In this document: piece after piece, positions 53,651 to 63,307 of the stretch | How the letters are laid out: the number at the start of each line of letters is the position of its first letter | Numbering within the stretch: position 1 is the first letter of the stretch | NCBI RefSeq assembly: GCF_001676055.1 | Contig: NZ_LZEX01000034.1 | Coordinates: forward strand, 292,578 to 356,577 | From: Morganella psychrotolerans | GTDB lineage: Bacteria; Pseudomonadota; Gammaproteobacteria; Enterobacterales; Enterobacteriaceae | Length of the DNA: 64,000 nucleotides | Reading direction: 5' to 3' | Notes under the pieces: model-generated | Seen by the model: only the letters and a program-made list of their open reading frames with translations | Database searches by the model: none | Told to the model about the DNA's origin: nothing | Program-made: the position numbers and the translations under genes

Positions 53651-54172
53651 TTACAGTTTTTTCTCCATTATAAATAACTGAGAGGATTGCTGTGCGGTTT
53701 CAAATGCAAGTGTGCCGGTTTTTATCATGCCCTGTGACTGATAAAAGTGTTGTGCACCGGTGTTATTTTCCAATACTTCCAACCATAAACCGGGCTGGTT
53801 ACGGCTGCGGGCAAATGTTTCTATCAATCTGAAGACCGTTTTTCCGTAACCTTTTCCGGTTTCACCGGGTAAAAAATAAAGTTTGTTCAGCAGCATTGCA
53901 CAATATTCGCTCGTTTCTATCCGGCTATTTTCTGTTAATTTACAAAATCCGATTATTTTTTCATCAGCACAGATAAAAAACCAGAATACACCGGGCGTCA
54001 TCAGGCTTTGCTGTAAGGGCTCCGGGTGATATTCATTGTTCAAATACGTATTTAATTCTGCCACTGAATCCCAATAACCGGTAAAATGGTGCCGGTAAGC
54101 TTTGTCACCCGCGTCACTGAGTACCGTGATTTCATCAGGTGTAACAGGCTGTAAAGTGAGTAATACTGTCAT
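53651..54172 (-). CDS. GNAT-family acetyltransferase
   Basis: A 173-residue GNAT with the acetyl-CoA segment LNKLYFLPGETGKGYGKTVF (about 92-111) and LWLEVLENNTGAQHFYQSQG. The substrate is unknown. It is transcribed alone on the minus strand; the 341-bp gap to the next gene holds no convincing gene. Confidence 0.78.
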   Translation of the reverse strand: MTVLLTLQPVTPDEITVLSDAGDKAYRHHFTGYWDSVAELNTYLNNEYHPEPLQQSLMTPGVFWFFICADEKIIGFCKLTENSRIETSEYCAMLLNKLYFLPGETGKGYGKTVFRLIETFARSRNQPGLWLEVLENNTGAQHFYQSQGMIKTGTLAFETAQQSSQLFIMEKKL

Positions 54173-54513
54173 TTTAGTTTACCTTATTAACGTTATTTTT
54201 TAATATAATGATTTTTAATGAAATGGTTTGATTTATCAGCCGGGTTTAAGGTTCTGTTATATCTGACCGGTAAAATATAACCCTGATAATGAGTAAATTA
54301 ATGTCTCTTGTATCAATATTATGCGCCTGTTTTCCGAAAAAATTAGGAATTATCCCTATGAAACGAAGTAATGGTAAGTTATTGATAATAATTGGATTAT
54401 GCAAATCATCATAAAATGACATGATAGTATTTGTTGTATCAGTGTGTTAAAACACAGTGTACTGAAAATCAGAAAAACAGTTCAATTGATTTTTTATAAA
54501 AGGATATTTTCAG
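54173..54513. other. AT-rich gap without a convincing gene
   Basis: The 341-bp stretch between the divergent GNAT and PAP2 genes holds a 41-codon frame at 54289-54414 without a ribosome site, and otherwise only AT-rich sequence where both promoters must lie. Confidence 0.5.
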
Positions 54514-55104
54514 ATGATGTTTATCGACAGGGTCATTCACCTGGTGCTTAGTGGTATTATTATTGTCGGTGTTTACCAGTTTTATTTTTTTACACAACGA
54601 AACATGGTACGGCCTGTTAAAACGTTTAATTCATCCATTGATGAGAAAATTCCTTTCTGGCCCTGGTGGTCATGGATATACAGCTTTCTTTATTACCCGG
54701 CAATTCTTTATCTGAACTGGATAATTCAGGACTCACGACAGTTTATTATCATCGTATTCAGCTATGTGATTTTGTTGTTTATGCAGATGTTTTTCTTTGT
54801 TGTCTACCCGGTTGCCGCACCTGCACACTGGCGTCAGATGAATACAGGGAAGAAAGCATCTGAGAAATTTTTGCAGTTTGTACAGAAATTTGATGATTCT
54901 TCAAACTGTTTCCCGAGCATGCATGTCTCCGTTGCCACATTAACAGCATTACTGGCTTATGCATCACTGGGTCCGTGGGTATTTATGTTCCCGCTGCTGA
55001 TTGCATTGTCCTGTATGTTTACCAAACAGCATTATGTGATTGATTTACCTGCCGGTGCTGTGCTGGGCTGGATTGCGTTTCAGTGCTATGAATTTTTGAT
55101 TTAA
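54514..55104 (+). CDS. PAP2-superfamily phosphatase, integral membrane
   Basis: A 196-residue protein with about five to six membrane segments. PAP2 motif C2 is CFPSMHVSVAT (His137) and C3 is TKQHYVIDLPAGAVLG (His173, Asp177). The C1 Lys/Arg-Pro motif is not obvious. This variant resembles the inositol-phosphorylceramide-synthase-like branch. It would dephosphorylate a lipid phosphate or transfer a phospho-headgroup at the inner membrane. RBS AAAGGAT precedes the ATG. Confidence 0.82.
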   Translation: MMFIDRVIHLVLSGIIIVGVYQFYFFTQRNMVRPVKTFNSSIDEKIPFWPWWSWIYSFLYYPAILYLNWIIQDSRQFIIIVFSYVILLFMQMFFFVVYPVAAPAHWRQMNTGKKASEKFLQFVQKFDDSSNCFPSMHVSVATLTALLAYASLGPWVFMFPLLIALSCMFTKQHYVIDLPAGAVLGWIAFQCYEFLI

Positions 55105-55163
55105 CCTTTTCCTTACGTTTGATTAGTTGACTCACTATTATTGGTACCCTCACTGACTTCCTT

Positions 55164-55191
55164 GCCGCATAATTATATGCGGCTTTTTTTT
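55164..55191 (+). terminator. Rho-independent terminator after the PAP2 gene
   Basis: GCCGCATA and TATGCGGC form an 8-bp stem with a 4-nt loop followed by eight Ts. Confidence 0.92.
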
Positions 55192-55207
55192 ATGCGCGTC
55201 CGTATAC

Positions 55208-55234
55208 AAAAGACCGGCAAAATGCCGGTCTTTT
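55208..55234. terminator. Terminator at the end of the MetC-like gene
   Basis: AAAAGACCGGCA pairs with TGCCGGTCTTTT around a 3-nt loop; the A and T flanks let it act in both directions. Confidence 0.88.
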
Positions 55235-55268
55235 AAACTATCCATACCCGTGTTTTTCAGGTGAGATA

Positions 55269-56444
55269 TCACTTTGCCATACGCGCGAATCCGTCGGCTA
55301 AATCTGTTTTCAGGTCATCGCTGTCTTCCAGCCCGATTTGCAGACGCAATGTCAGCCCGCCCGGGTTCCACTGGGTTACTGTGCGGTATTCTGCGCAGTC
55401 AAACGGGATGATCAGACTTTCAAATCCGCCCCACGAATAGCCCATCCCGAAAATAGAAAGACCATCCAGTAATTTCCCGATATCGTCTTGTGTAAATTTA
55501 GGATCCAGTACAATGGAGAACAACCCGGAAGAGCCGGTGAAATCCCGTTTCCAGATGTCATGACCCGGGCAATCCGGAAATGCCGGATGCAGCACCCGGA
55601 TAACCTCCGGCCGTGCTTTCAGCCAGTGCGCCATATCCAGCGCCCGCGCCTGTGCTTCTTTCAGACGGATTGGCAGAGTACGCAGCCCGCGCAGGGCGAG
55701 GAAACAATCTTCAGCGCCCGGCAGCATCGCCATTAAATCATAGGTTTCACGCAGTGCAGGCCACCAGGCGGCATTGGCGGAGACAATACCCATCAGTAAG
55801 TCTGAGTGTCCGCCCAGGTATTTTGTTCCGGCTTCGAGAGAGATATCACATCCCATATCATGGGCGCGGAAGAACAACGGGGTCGCCCAGGTATTATCTA
55901 TAATCGTGGCGATATTATGGCGTTTTGCAACGGCCACAATCGCCGGAACGTCCTGAACTTCAAAGCTCTGGGAGCCCGGGGACTCAAGGAAAATGGTGGT
56001 GGTGTTGCTCTGAATCAGAGATTCAATATCACTGCCTGCCATCGGGTCATAATAAGTGGTGACAATCCCCATCTTGTTCAGCAGCCCGTGGCAGAAATTG
56101 CGGGTCGGGCGGTATACACTGTCCGGCATCAGAAGGTGATCGCCGGTTTTCAGTGTTGTCAGCAATGCCAGCACAATCGCACCCAGCCCTGAGGGTGATA
56201 ATACCGTGCCTTCAGCACCGGCAAGGGCGCTCCAGGACTGCTCCAGATTTTTGATAGTCGGCGTGCCCGCCGTGCCGTAGTTAAACTCAGCCCGGTTATT
56301 GAGCAGGGCATCCATGGTCGGAAATACGACTGTCGACCCCCGGTAAACCGGGGCATTAACAAAACCTGACTGCGCTGCCGGGTCCCGGCCTAACTGAGTG
56401 ATTTGTGTATCAATATGAAATTCGGAAACCGCTTTTTTCGTCAT
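55269..56444 (-). CDS. Cystathionine beta-lyase-like PLP enzyme (MetC family)
   Basis: A 391-residue Cys/Met-metabolism PLP enzyme. The Schiff-base lysine is Lys208 in EAGTKYLGGHSD, Asp183 (IIDNTWATP) holds the PLP nitrogen, and Tyr57 lies in FNYGTAGTP. MetC blocks LESPGSQSFEVQDVPAIV and SWGGFESLIIP are present. The YGTAGT variant replaces the YGRRGT of E. coli MetC. The family cleaves cystathionine (or cystine) to pyruvate, ammonia and a thiol. The ATG at 56444 follows GAGG. It lies 38 bp downstream of a permease gene, suggesting uptake followed by cleavage of a sulfur amino acid. Confidence 0.88.
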   Translation of the reverse strand: MTKKAVSEFHIDTQITQLGRDPAAQSGFVNAPVYRGSTVVFPTMDALLNNRAEFNYGTAGTPTIKNLEQSWSALAGAEGTVLSPSGLGAIVLALLTTLKTGDHLLMPDSVYRPTRNFCHGLLNKMGIVTTYYDPMAGSDIESLIQSNTTTIFLESPGSQSFEVQDVPAIVAVAKRHNIATIIDNTWATPLFFRAHDMGCDISLEAGTKYLGGHSDLLMGIVSANAAWWPALRETYDLMAMLPGAEDCFLALRGLRTLPIRLKEAQARALDMAHWLKARPEVIRVLHPAFPDCPGHDIWKRDFTGSSGLFSIVLDPKFTQDDIGKLLDGLSIFGMGYSWGGFESLIIPFDCAEYRTVTQWNPGGLTLRLQIGLEDSDDLKTDLADGFARMAK

Positions 56445-56481
56445 AAAATCCTCACACATAAACAGGGCTGTTCATACAGCA

Positions 56482-57774
56482 TTATTCGAAAAACTTAAAG
56501 AACGGAGAGAGGCACAGTAACACACCAAAAAAGATGATAAACCAGACTGTTGCCCCTTTGTATTTATGTAATACCGGCACGCGATACACCAGGTAGCACG
56601 GGATCAGGCAGGAGACGATGCCGAATAACGGGCCGCCCAACTGCATGAAAAAGAGAATTGAAAAGCGTGTGGATACCCAGAACCACAGAGCCAGGATAAC
56701 ACCTGCGCATACGCTGTAATGCAATACCGTGTGATTAATTCGCTCCTGCGGCATAAAACGGCTCAGCAGGTTAACAACAATGCCTTTAATGGCCTCCTGG
56801 AAGCCCAGATAAATACCGAGAAACGCGGTCAGGATGGCGAAAATATTGAGCATCGCGGTCATTACTTTCACTACAGAACCCGGAATAACCTGAGCAGCAA
56901 TCGCCAGCGCAGAGATATTTTGTTCAAATGCGGAAACTGCCTGCTCATGACTGATTGAGAACGTGAATGAAAATGCAAAGAACAACACGGCAACGGCTAA
57001 AATAATGTAAGCAACACGGTTTGCGCGGATAGCCCGGTATGTCGCGATACGTTTATCTTTTTCCACTCTGCGGTAAGCAATGTTCATCGGGCTTAAAATC
57101 TGCACAAACAGAATAGAGAACAGGGTAAACGGCAGTGTCAGAAACACGTCACGTAAAAAAGGCAGAATATCAGGAAATGCTGTGATATTGGCGAAATTCC
57201 AGTATGGCACCATCACCACACCAAGTAATACGATAATACCGAATTTCACAATGACCATCGGGCCGGAGATTTTAAATAACAGGCGTTCGCCCTGAGCGGC
57301 AATAGCGACCAGCACTGTCAGAATAATCAGTCCGTACCAGACGGAATCAGACCATAACCCTTCAGATAAACCAAACGTTTTGATATAGGATGCACTGTCA
57401 AATGTGACCGCCAGTGAGTAGGAGAACATGCCGTGTAACAGCATCAGGAAATAGGCTATCCCGAGTGCCACACCCCAGTTTTTCCCCAGATATTGGGTAA
57501 TTACGCTGGCATAATCTTCACACTCCTCTGATTCGGATAATGTGCGCAGATATAAATTTTGCAGCCAGTAAATTGCCGGATAAGAGAGTAATGTGGCCGC
57601 AATAAAGACCCAGATACCTTTAATTCCGACCTGCACCGGCATAAATACAATACCGGAACCAATTGCCATACCGATACATAAAATAACCCAGCCGGTATCA
57701 TATTTGGTAAACGGGATCTTTCGTAAATCGTTTTGTGAGTTTGCACCTGTCTGAATGCTGTCTTGCATAGTCAA
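56482..57774 (-). CDS. HAAAP-family amino acid permease
   Basis: A 430-residue transporter with 11 membrane segments, similar to the SdaC/TdcC/YhaO family. [20 protein letters not shown] and [11 protein letters not shown] form the conserved first segment, and [17 protein letters not shown] follows. The family imports serine, threonine, cysteine or aromatic amino acids with protons or sodium. The MetC-like gene behind it and the LysR gene ahead suggest a cyst(e)ine or cystathionine substrate. Confidence 0.87.
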   Translation of the reverse strand: MTMQDSIQTGANSQNDLRKIPFTKYDTGWVILCIGMAIGSGIVFMPVQVGIKGIWVFIAATLLSYPAIYWLQNLYLRTLSESEECEDYASVITQYLGKNWGVALGIAYFLMLLHGMFSYSLAVTFDSASYIKTFGLSEGLWSDSVWYGLIILTVLVAIAAQGERLLFKISGPMVIVKFGIIVLLGVVMVPYWNFANITAFPDILPFLRDVFLTLPFTLFSILFVQILSPMNIAYRRVEKDKRIATYRAIRANRVAYIILAVAVLFFAFSFTFSISHEQAVSAFEQNISALAIAAQVIPGSVVKVMTAMLNIFAILTAFLGIYLGFQEAIKGIVVNLLSRFMPQERINHTVLHYSVCAGVILALWFWVSTRFSILFFMQLGGPLFGIVSCLIPCYLVYRVPVLHKYKGATVWFIIFFGVLLCLSPFFKFFE

Positions 57775-57787
57775 TTCCTCAACGTTC

Positions 57788-57913
57788 TATACTCTTATTC
57801 ATTCAAACTGCAGGTTCGTTGGCTACACTCAGCCCGTCGGGTCACATACTTATGTATGCTCCCCGGCGGTCGGAGCTTGCCGCCTGCCTGCAATCTGAAT
57901 GACGTTGGGTATA
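57788..57913. repeat. ERIC element upstream of the permease operon
   Basis: 126 bp from TATACTC to GGGTATA with the core GGGTCACATACTTATGTATG and flank AACTGCAGGTTCGTTGGC. It lies in the 259-bp gap between the permease and its divergent LysR gene, so it may move apart or alter the control region. Confidence 0.92.
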
Positions 57914-58033
57914 AATTTAATTATTAAAAAAGTCAGGAACAACGTGAATATATTTTTGTTGTATGAGTACAGTGAGTGTTATAAAACCGTTGTTATAGTA
58001 AGCGGTAACACGCAGTCTGAATAGGGTGACACC

Positions 58034-59023
58034 ATGCTAATAAATAAAAACACTTTTGCGTTTAAAGCAAAAATAGACAGCTATGCGATTTTCCGGCATC
58101 TGGAACTTTTCATTAAAATCGTGGAGTGTAACAGCCTGAGTGGTGCGGCGAAAAAACTGAATGTTACGCCTTCTTCAGTCAGTCGTGGGCTTCAGCAACT
58201 GGAAGAGCAGTTAGGTGTGGTATTGCTGAAACGAACCACCCGTAATTTTGTGCTGACAGAAGCTGGTCGCTATTTATTGCAGAGAGCGCAACAGTTACTG
58301 GCAGATCTGGATGATTCATTAGTAAACACGGCCAGTTTTTATCAGCACGCACAGGGACAGTTAAAAATAACCTGTTCGATTGCATTTGGTGTCTGCCATT
58401 TAATGCGGCTTTACAGTGAATACCGGGAAAATAATCCACAGGTGTGGCTTTCGGTTGATCTCAATGATGCATTAATTAATTTAAATGAAACTGACTTTGA
58501 TATTGCATTGCGTATTACCAGCCATCCGCCGGATAATTTTGCATTACGTAAATTATGCAATATTAATTGGGTGTATTGCGGCAGCCGCCACTATTTTGAA
58601 CAACATGGTATTCCCGAATCACCGGCAGATATTGCATTGCACCGCTGCTTAATTAATCCGAATATTCCCGATACCTGGCGAATGACGGATAAAGACGGTG
58701 TGGCATTTCCTCTGGCAATTAATAATGTTATTGAAGTAAACAGCAGCCTGGGATTGCTGGAAGCGGCGCGTTGTCATCAGGGAATTGTATGCCTGCCGAC
58801 ATATATGCTAGGGGACTATATTAATAATGGTGAGTTATTACCGGTGCTGACGGATTATAACCCGAAAACAACCCCGTTTGCGCTTTATGCGCTGTACAGT
58901 CCGGCGCATACGCATGCGCCGAAGATCAGGACATTTATTGATTTCCTGGCGGATAAGCTGCCGTCAGATCCGCCGTGGGACAGTTGGATGCATCAGGACA
59001 GAGCCGGCAACTCACCGGCATAA
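58034..59023 (+). CDS. LysR-family regulator of the permease-lyase unit
   Basis: A 329-residue regulator with a longer N-terminus than usual. The winged helix is at about 22-80 (LFIKIVECNSLSGAAKKLNV, SSVSRGLQQLEEQLGVVLLK) and the effector domain has KITCSIAFGVCHLMRLYSEY. It is divergent from the permease-lyase operon, the usual LysR arrangement for its target. The 3' end overlaps the convergent GNAT gene by 31 bp. AGGGTGAC precedes the ATG. Confidence 0.87.
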   Translation: MLINKNTFAFKAKIDSYAIFRHLELFIKIVECNSLSGAAKKLNVTPSSVSRGLQQLEEQLGVVLLKRTTRNFVLTEAGRYLLQRAQQLLADLDDSLVNTASFYQHAQGQLKITCSIAFGVCHLMRLYSEYRENNPQVWLSVDLNDALINLNETDFDIALRITSHPPDNFALRKLCNINWVYCGSRHYFEQHGIPESPADIALHRCLINPNIPDTWRMTDKDGVAFPLAINNVIEVNSSLGLLEAARCHQGIVCLPTYMLGDYINNGELLPVLTDYNPKTTPFALYALYSPAHTHAPKIRTFIDFLADKLPSDPPWDSWMHQDRAGNSPA

Positions 59024-59646
59024 ACATAATAGGTTTCAGTGACATCATGACCGCCCCAGTCATAAGGCTGTGCGGCAATGCGCTGTAAACCTTTATGCTC
59101 ATAGAACCCGAAATCTGAGTCACTGTCAGTCCAGAGAAAATAGCGGGCTGCATTGTTATCGCGCAGATAGCGCATAGCATGCTGCCAGAGCTGGTTGCCT
59201 ATCCCGCGTCCGCGGTAACGGGCATCAATCATAAACAGATTGAGCGAGGCATCAAAAGGGCGCCCACAGTGTGTCAGTAATTCTCCGTTAATAATCAGAG
59301 TATTAAGATACAGTTCGAACAGACTCTCTTCCTGTGCGGGCTCTTTGGCAATAATATTTTTCAGGGCACGGTACTGACGGGTTTTGGCGTTCACTTTTTG
59401 TATCAGATCCGGGGCTGCGGTAACCGCCATAATCCCTGCAATTGCCTCTGCGTCACGCACCACAAAAATACGCGAAGAGGTCAGAATGACATCATCGAGT
59501 AAAAATTCCGCCATCGGCAGGACTTTCTCTTTCGGGATCCAACTGCGGTAATCCCAGGTGGTGATAATCAGCTCATTAATCTGTGTGATATCAGTGTCAG
59601 TGATATTGTGTAACTCGCTGTAATTCAGTGCCTGAGTGTCACTCAT
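58993..59646 (-). CDS. GNAT-family acetyltransferase
   Basis: A 217-residue GNAT. IDARYRGRGIGNQLWQHAMR (acetyl-CoA loop) lies at about 150-170, then FLWTDSDSDFGFYEHKGLQ. The start at 59646 follows AAGG; an ATG at 59670 is in frame but without a site. The substrate is unknown. It is convergent with the LysR gene. Confidence 0.78.
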   Translation of the reverse strand: MSDTQALNYSELHNITDTDITQINELIITTWDYRSWIPKEKVLPMAEFLLDDVILTSSRIFVVRDAEAIAGIMAVTAAPDLIQKVNAKTRQYRALKNIIAKEPAQEESLFELYLNTLIINGELLTHCGRPFDASLNLFMIDARYRGRGIGNQLWQHAMRYLRDNNAARYFLWTDSDSDFGFYEHKGLQRIAAQPYDWGGHDVTETYYVYAGELPALS

Positions 59647-59804
59647 GCGAATATTGCCTTCTGAAGTCATTGTCTGTTGATATTATATCGTTTGAGTTAT
59701 GACGACCGCAAATTATCCTGCCCGGTTTAGCAATTGCGCGGCAATAATAAAGAGATTAGAGTGTTTAACGCATCCGTCTTTCTTGTCTGATAATCAGGTG
59801 GCTA

Positions 59805-60392
59805 ATGACTTCTCCGCACGATCGTGTCCGTATTATTGATACCATCACTCTTTCTGATAACTGGTATATTCTCAGGAAATATGTTTTTGATTATCTGCGC
59901 AGTGACGGCACCTGGCAACGTCAGGAACGGGAAGCGTATGACCGGGGAAACGGCGCAGTTATTTTGCTCTATAACCGCAGTAAAAACAGTGTGATACTGA
60001 TACGTCAGTTCCGGTTTCCCGTGTTCATCAACGGACATGATGGTTTTCTGATTGAAGCCGCCGCCGGTTTGCTGGAAGAAAAAGATCCGGTATCGCGAAT
60101 TAAAGCGGAAGCCGAAGAAGAAACCGGGTTTCATATCACTGAAGTGGAAAAAATCTTTGAAGCTTTTATGAGTCCGGGATCAGTGACAGAAAAACTCTAC
60201 TTCTTTATAGCGGAATATCAGGACAATAACCGCCTGAATCAGGGCGGTGGGCTGAAAGAAGAGGGCGAAGATGTCGAAGTGCTTGAAATGACGTTTGATG
60301 ATGCCCTTGCCGCCATCCGCAGCGGTGACATTATTGACGGTAAAACGATCATGTTATTACAGTATCTGGCGTTATCCGGGAGAATGGCATGA
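59805..60392 (+). CDS. nudK: NudK-like GDP-mannose pyrophosphatase
   Basis: A 195-residue nudix protein close to E. coli NudK (YffH). REAYDRGNGAVILLYNRSKN, VILIRQFRFPVFINGHDGFL, nudix box AAGLLEEKDPVSRIKAEAEE followed by ETGF, and YMSPGG-like MSPGSVTEKLYFFIAEY all match. NudK hydrolyses GDP-mannose and other nucleotide sugars to nucleoside monophosphate and sugar phosphate. It is cytoplasmic, and a secreted-protein gene follows after 16 bp. Confidence 0.9.
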   Translation: MTSPHDRVRIIDTITLSDNWYILRKYVFDYLRSDGTWQRQEREAYDRGNGAVILLYNRSKNSVILIRQFRFPVFINGHDGFLIEAAAGLLEEKDPVSRIKAEAEEETGFHITEVEKIFEAFMSPGSVTEKLYFFIAEYQDNNRLNQGGGLKEEGEDVEVLEMTFDDALAAIRSGDIIDGKTIMLLQYLALSGRMA

Positions 60393-60408
60393 TGTGCAGG
60401 GTGGTATA

Positions 60409-60966
60409 ATGCGAAGCAGAATAATTATGAAAACAGCAATAAAAACAGTTAAATCTCTCTTCCTTATTCCGGGGCTGCTTTTGCCTTTATCTGCCGGAGC
60501 CGCACTATTACCGGCAGAATCACCCGTCAGTGTGGTACTGGATTTTTACCGGCTGAATTTACAGGACTCATCATCTGACGGGTATGACCGGAGTGTAAAA
60601 CAGTATGTCACACTGACACTGCAAAAAAATATTAATGATTCAACCAGTTGTAATTATGACAGTGACGATACTGATCAGGCGCTGTGTGATACACCACGGC
60701 CCTGTAAAACCACAGAGAATCATTCAGCCTGCCTGTGGGGCGATAACTGGGTTGAAAACGATGTAAATTATTACACCAAATCGCAGGATATTTATGATTC
60801 CTGGGTCAATTACCGCGACGCACATACCGAATCACAAACAGACGAAATGGCAACGGTACTCGTAACTCTCGGTAATCCGCCGGATGAATTATTACCGCTG
60901 CGGGTAACCGTTGTTAATGAAAAAGGATACTGGAAAATCAATAATGTGGCGTTGATAGCACAGTGA
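60409..60966 (+). CDS. Secreted protein of unknown function
   Basis: About 185 residues from the ATG at 60409 (AGGGTGG upstream), or 179 from 60427. A signal peptide (LFLIPGLLLPLSAGAA) leads to a mature protein with four cysteines in the middle (TSCNYDSDDTDQALCDTPRP, then PCKTTENHSACLW), which could form two disulfides. The C-terminal PLRVTVVNEKGYWKINNVAL is a common pattern in small periplasmic proteins such as the DUF3828-like group, but I do not recognise the family with certainty. Confidence 0.65.
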   Translation: MRSRIIMKTAIKTVKSLFLIPGLLLPLSAGAALLPAESPVSVVLDFYRLNLQDSSSDGYDRSVKQYVTLTLQKNINDSTSCNYDSDDTDQALCDTPRPCKTTENHSACLWGDNWVENDVNYYTKSQDIYDSWVNYRDAHTESQTDEMATVLVTLGNPPDELLPLRVTVVNEKGYWKINNVALIAQ

Positions 60967-61089
60967 TTTTCCGGGAAAACGGGATAGTCAGCTGATATCC
61001 GGTATATTATTTCAGTTATGGTAAAATCAGGAGAGGAACCGCACGCGGTATATGACACTTCATAATCGTGCAGTGGTTTGCAGAATATT

Positions 61090-61995
61090 ATGGCTTTACG
61101 AGAGAAAGACAATGCCATCGCCATTACCGGGCTGGTCATTTTAACACTGATCTGGAGTTACAGCTGGATCGCCATGAAACAGGTCACCCGCTACATTGAT
61201 GCGTTTGATTTTACGGCAATGCGCTGTGTATTCAGCGCCATTATGCTACTGCTGGTACTGTATATCCGTGCGCGGATAACAGGGCGAAAGATCCGGTTTA
61301 CACCATTCAGATACACACTGGGAATTGCGGTGCTGCAAACCTGCGGTATGGTCGGGCTGGCGCAGTGGGCGCTGGTCAGCGGCGGTGCCGGAAAGGTGGC
61401 TATTCTCAGTTATACCATGCCGTTCTGGGTGGTGATTATGGCGGCTGTTTTTCTGGGCGAGCGGATGCGCCGCCTGCAATATGCGGCTATTGCCGTGGCT
61501 GCCGCCGGGCTTGTGTGTGTTATTCAGCCCTGGTCCCTTGATTTTTCATCGATGAAAAGTGCCTTTCTGGCGATTGCCTCCGGGATAAGCTGGGGGGCGA
61601 GTGCGATTGTGGCGAAAAGAATGTACCGTCGCTATCCGCAACTGGATTTACTCTCTCTCACGACCTGGCAGATGGTGTATGCTGCCGTTGTAATGACGGT
61701 TGTGGCTTTACTGGTTCCGCAGCGGGCAATTGACTGGCAGCCCTATGTGTTCTGGGCGCTGAGTTACAGCGCGATACTTGCAACCGCCGTTGCCTGGAGC
61801 TTATGGTTATTTGTTCTGAAAAAATTACCAGCCGGTATTGCCAGCCTGAGCACATTAGCTGTACCGGTGTGTGGTGTTCTGTTTTCCTGGTGGCTGTTGG
61901 GCGAGGAACCCGGACGGACAGAAGCAACAGGAATTATCATGATTGTGCTGGCACTTGCGGTGATCAGTATCAAAATACCTAAAAAAGCGGCATGA
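61090..61995 (+). CDS. EamA/DMT-family transporter
   Basis: A 301-residue inner-membrane protein with ten segments forming two EamA repeats: [37 protein letters not shown], and the second repeat starting [19 protein letters not shown] with [18 protein letters not shown]. Family members export amino acids or metabolites. The start is uncertain: no ribosome site is seen, and a TTG at 61078 would add four residues. Confidence 0.85.
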   Translation: MALREKDNAIAITGLVILTLIWSYSWIAMKQVTRYIDAFDFTAMRCVFSAIMLLLVLYIRARITGRKIRFTPFRYTLGIAVLQTCGMVGLAQWALVSGGAGKVAILSYTMPFWVVIMAAVFLGERMRRLQYAAIAVAAAGLVCVIQPWSLDFSSMKSAFLAIASGISWGASAIVAKRMYRRYPQLDLLSLTTWQMVYAAVVMTVVALLVPQRAIDWQPYVFWALSYSAILATAVAWSLWLFVLKKLPAGIASLSTLAVPVCGVLFSWWLLGEEPGRTEATGIIMIVLALAVISIKIPKKAA

Positions 61996-62066
61996 ATACC
62001 CGCAACAGATCCACGCTGATTATTATCTCCTCCCTATAGCGGGGAGATGTGTTTTAAGGAGAAGAT

Positions 62067-62558
62067 ATGTCAGATACACAATCCGCGGGACTGCTTCATT
62101 TTTTCTGCGGCAAAATTGCATCGGGTAAATCCACGCTGGCGAACCAGTTAGTTCGCGAAGAAAATGCTGTTCTTGTGACTGAAGATAGCTGGCTGGCGGC
62201 ACTGTATCCCGGGGAAATTACCGGGCTTGCCGGTTATATTGAAAAAAGCGGATTACTGAAGTCTGTTCTCGCACCGCACCTGACCGACCTTTTACGTGCG
62301 GGAAATACACTGGTGCTGGATTTTCCGGCGAATACACCTTTACAGCGCCAGTGGCTGAAAGGGCTGGCAGAGCAGTCAGGGTGTCAATATTGCTGTCATG
62401 TACTGAGTGCTGATGATGACGAATGCAAACGCCGGCTGGCACTGCGCAATCAGACAGGTGAAAATCCGTTTACCACATCAGCGGAACAATTTGACCTGAT
62501 CACCGCACATTTCAGCTATCCGACAGAAGAAGAGGGGCTGGTGGTCAGTTACCGCTGA
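62067..62558 (+). CDS. P-loop kinase-like AAA ATPase (zeta/APH-like)
   Basis: A 163-residue protein with Walker A GKIASGKST at 15-23, a Walker B-like LVLDFP, a lid arginine segment ECKRRLALRNQTGENPF and a C-terminal YPTEEEGLVV. This layout is shared by small-molecule and antibiotic kinases and by zeta-toxin-like kinases. No antitoxin-like gene accompanies it. It has an excellent ribosome site (AAGGAGAA). The 3' end overlaps the convergent TetR gene by 14 bp. Confidence 0.78.
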   Translation: MSDTQSAGLLHFFCGKIASGKSTLANQLVREENAVLVTEDSWLAALYPGEITGLAGYIEKSGLLKSVLAPHLTDLLRAGNTLVLDFPANTPLQRQWLKGLAEQSGCQYCCHVLSADDDECKRRLALRNQTGENPFTTSAEQFDLITAHFSYPTEEEGLVVSYR

Positions 62559-63147
62559 ATCTGTTCAGTTGATCGGCAAGCAACGTTTTTACCAGCCAGA
62601 CAGCTTCACTGATAACTTTTGGTTTCAGTGCCGGGTCTTTGATCATCATGATGCATAAAGATTCGGTTGCCCCGAAAATCATGATGGCCGTCCATTCAGG
62701 GATCCGGAAATTTTCCGGCAGGTATTTTTGCAGCGAACGCTGAAGGATCTGACAGAAAAAATCCTGCACGTCTAATCCGATATCTGAAAATTCCGGATAC
62801 GCTTTCAGTGCCGCTACTGTAGCATTAAAGGCTTCCCCGTCATCTGCCATACACTCAAAATAAGTGGTAATACATACGGTTACCGCGTCCTTCAGATCAG
62901 AAATCGGCTTCTCCATCTGTGCATTCATCCGTGCGGTAAGCGCATCATCACTGTATTTAAATAGTGCATGCAGCAGGGATTTCCGGTTACCGAAATGCTT
63001 ATACGTCACCGGTTTGGTGACACCGGCCCTCTCTGCAAGGGTGATTAATGTCAGCGCATCCGTCCCTTTTTCCAGGATGATGGCATTGGCGGCATTCAGC
63101 AGTTGGATCTGGCGCTCATCGCGCTGTAAACGTCCGGACAAGTTCAT
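62545..63147 (-). CDS. TetR/AcrR-family regulator
   Basis: A 200-residue regulator. The helix-turn-helix is at about 14-60 (QLLNAANAIILEKGTDALTL, AGVTKPVTYKHFGNRKSLL). The C-terminal ligand domain begins near 80. A perfect 12-bp-arm inverted repeat lies 90-140 bp upstream, in the gap shared with sugE, so it probably represses itself and sugE. Confidence 0.88.
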   Translation of the reverse strand: MNLSGRLQRDERQIQLLNAANAIILEKGTDALTLITLAERAGVTKPVTYKHFGNRKSLLHALFKYSDDALTARMNAQMEKPISDLKDAVTVCITTYFECMADDGEAFNATVAALKAYPEFSDIGLDVQDFFCQILQRSLQKYLPENFRIPEWTAIMIFGATESLCIMMIKDPALKPKVISEAVWLVKTLLADQLNRFSGN

Positions 63148-63236
63148 CTCCTTATTATGGATTCAAAAACGGGAACGCAGAAAGTGTATCACAGACTTGC
63201 GGAGCAAATCAGGCAGTAAAAAGATCTGAAAACGCT

Positions 63237-63285
63237 TTACAAGTTACCAAAGGTAACATATAACTATACTAAAGGTAACTTGTAA
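63237..63285. promoter_or_regulatory. Inverted repeat TTACAAGTTACC...GGTAACTTGTAA, probable TetR operator
   Basis: Perfect 12-bp arms are 25 bp apart; inside, GTTACC-AAA-GGTAAC gives a second overlapping palindrome. It lies between the TetR gene and sugE. Confidence 0.65.
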
Positions 63286-63307
63286 TATTCATCTGTTATT
63301 AACCAAT

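Noticed and set aside
54289..54414. 41-codon frame upstream of the PAP2 gene
   Set aside because: No ribosome-binding site, AT-rich composition and no recognisable features; more likely chance.
62067..63147. Toxin-antitoxin pair (P-loop kinase with TetR gene)
   Set aside because: The genes are convergent, and the TetR protein has normal length and its own operator next to sugE; there is no sign of an antitoxin.
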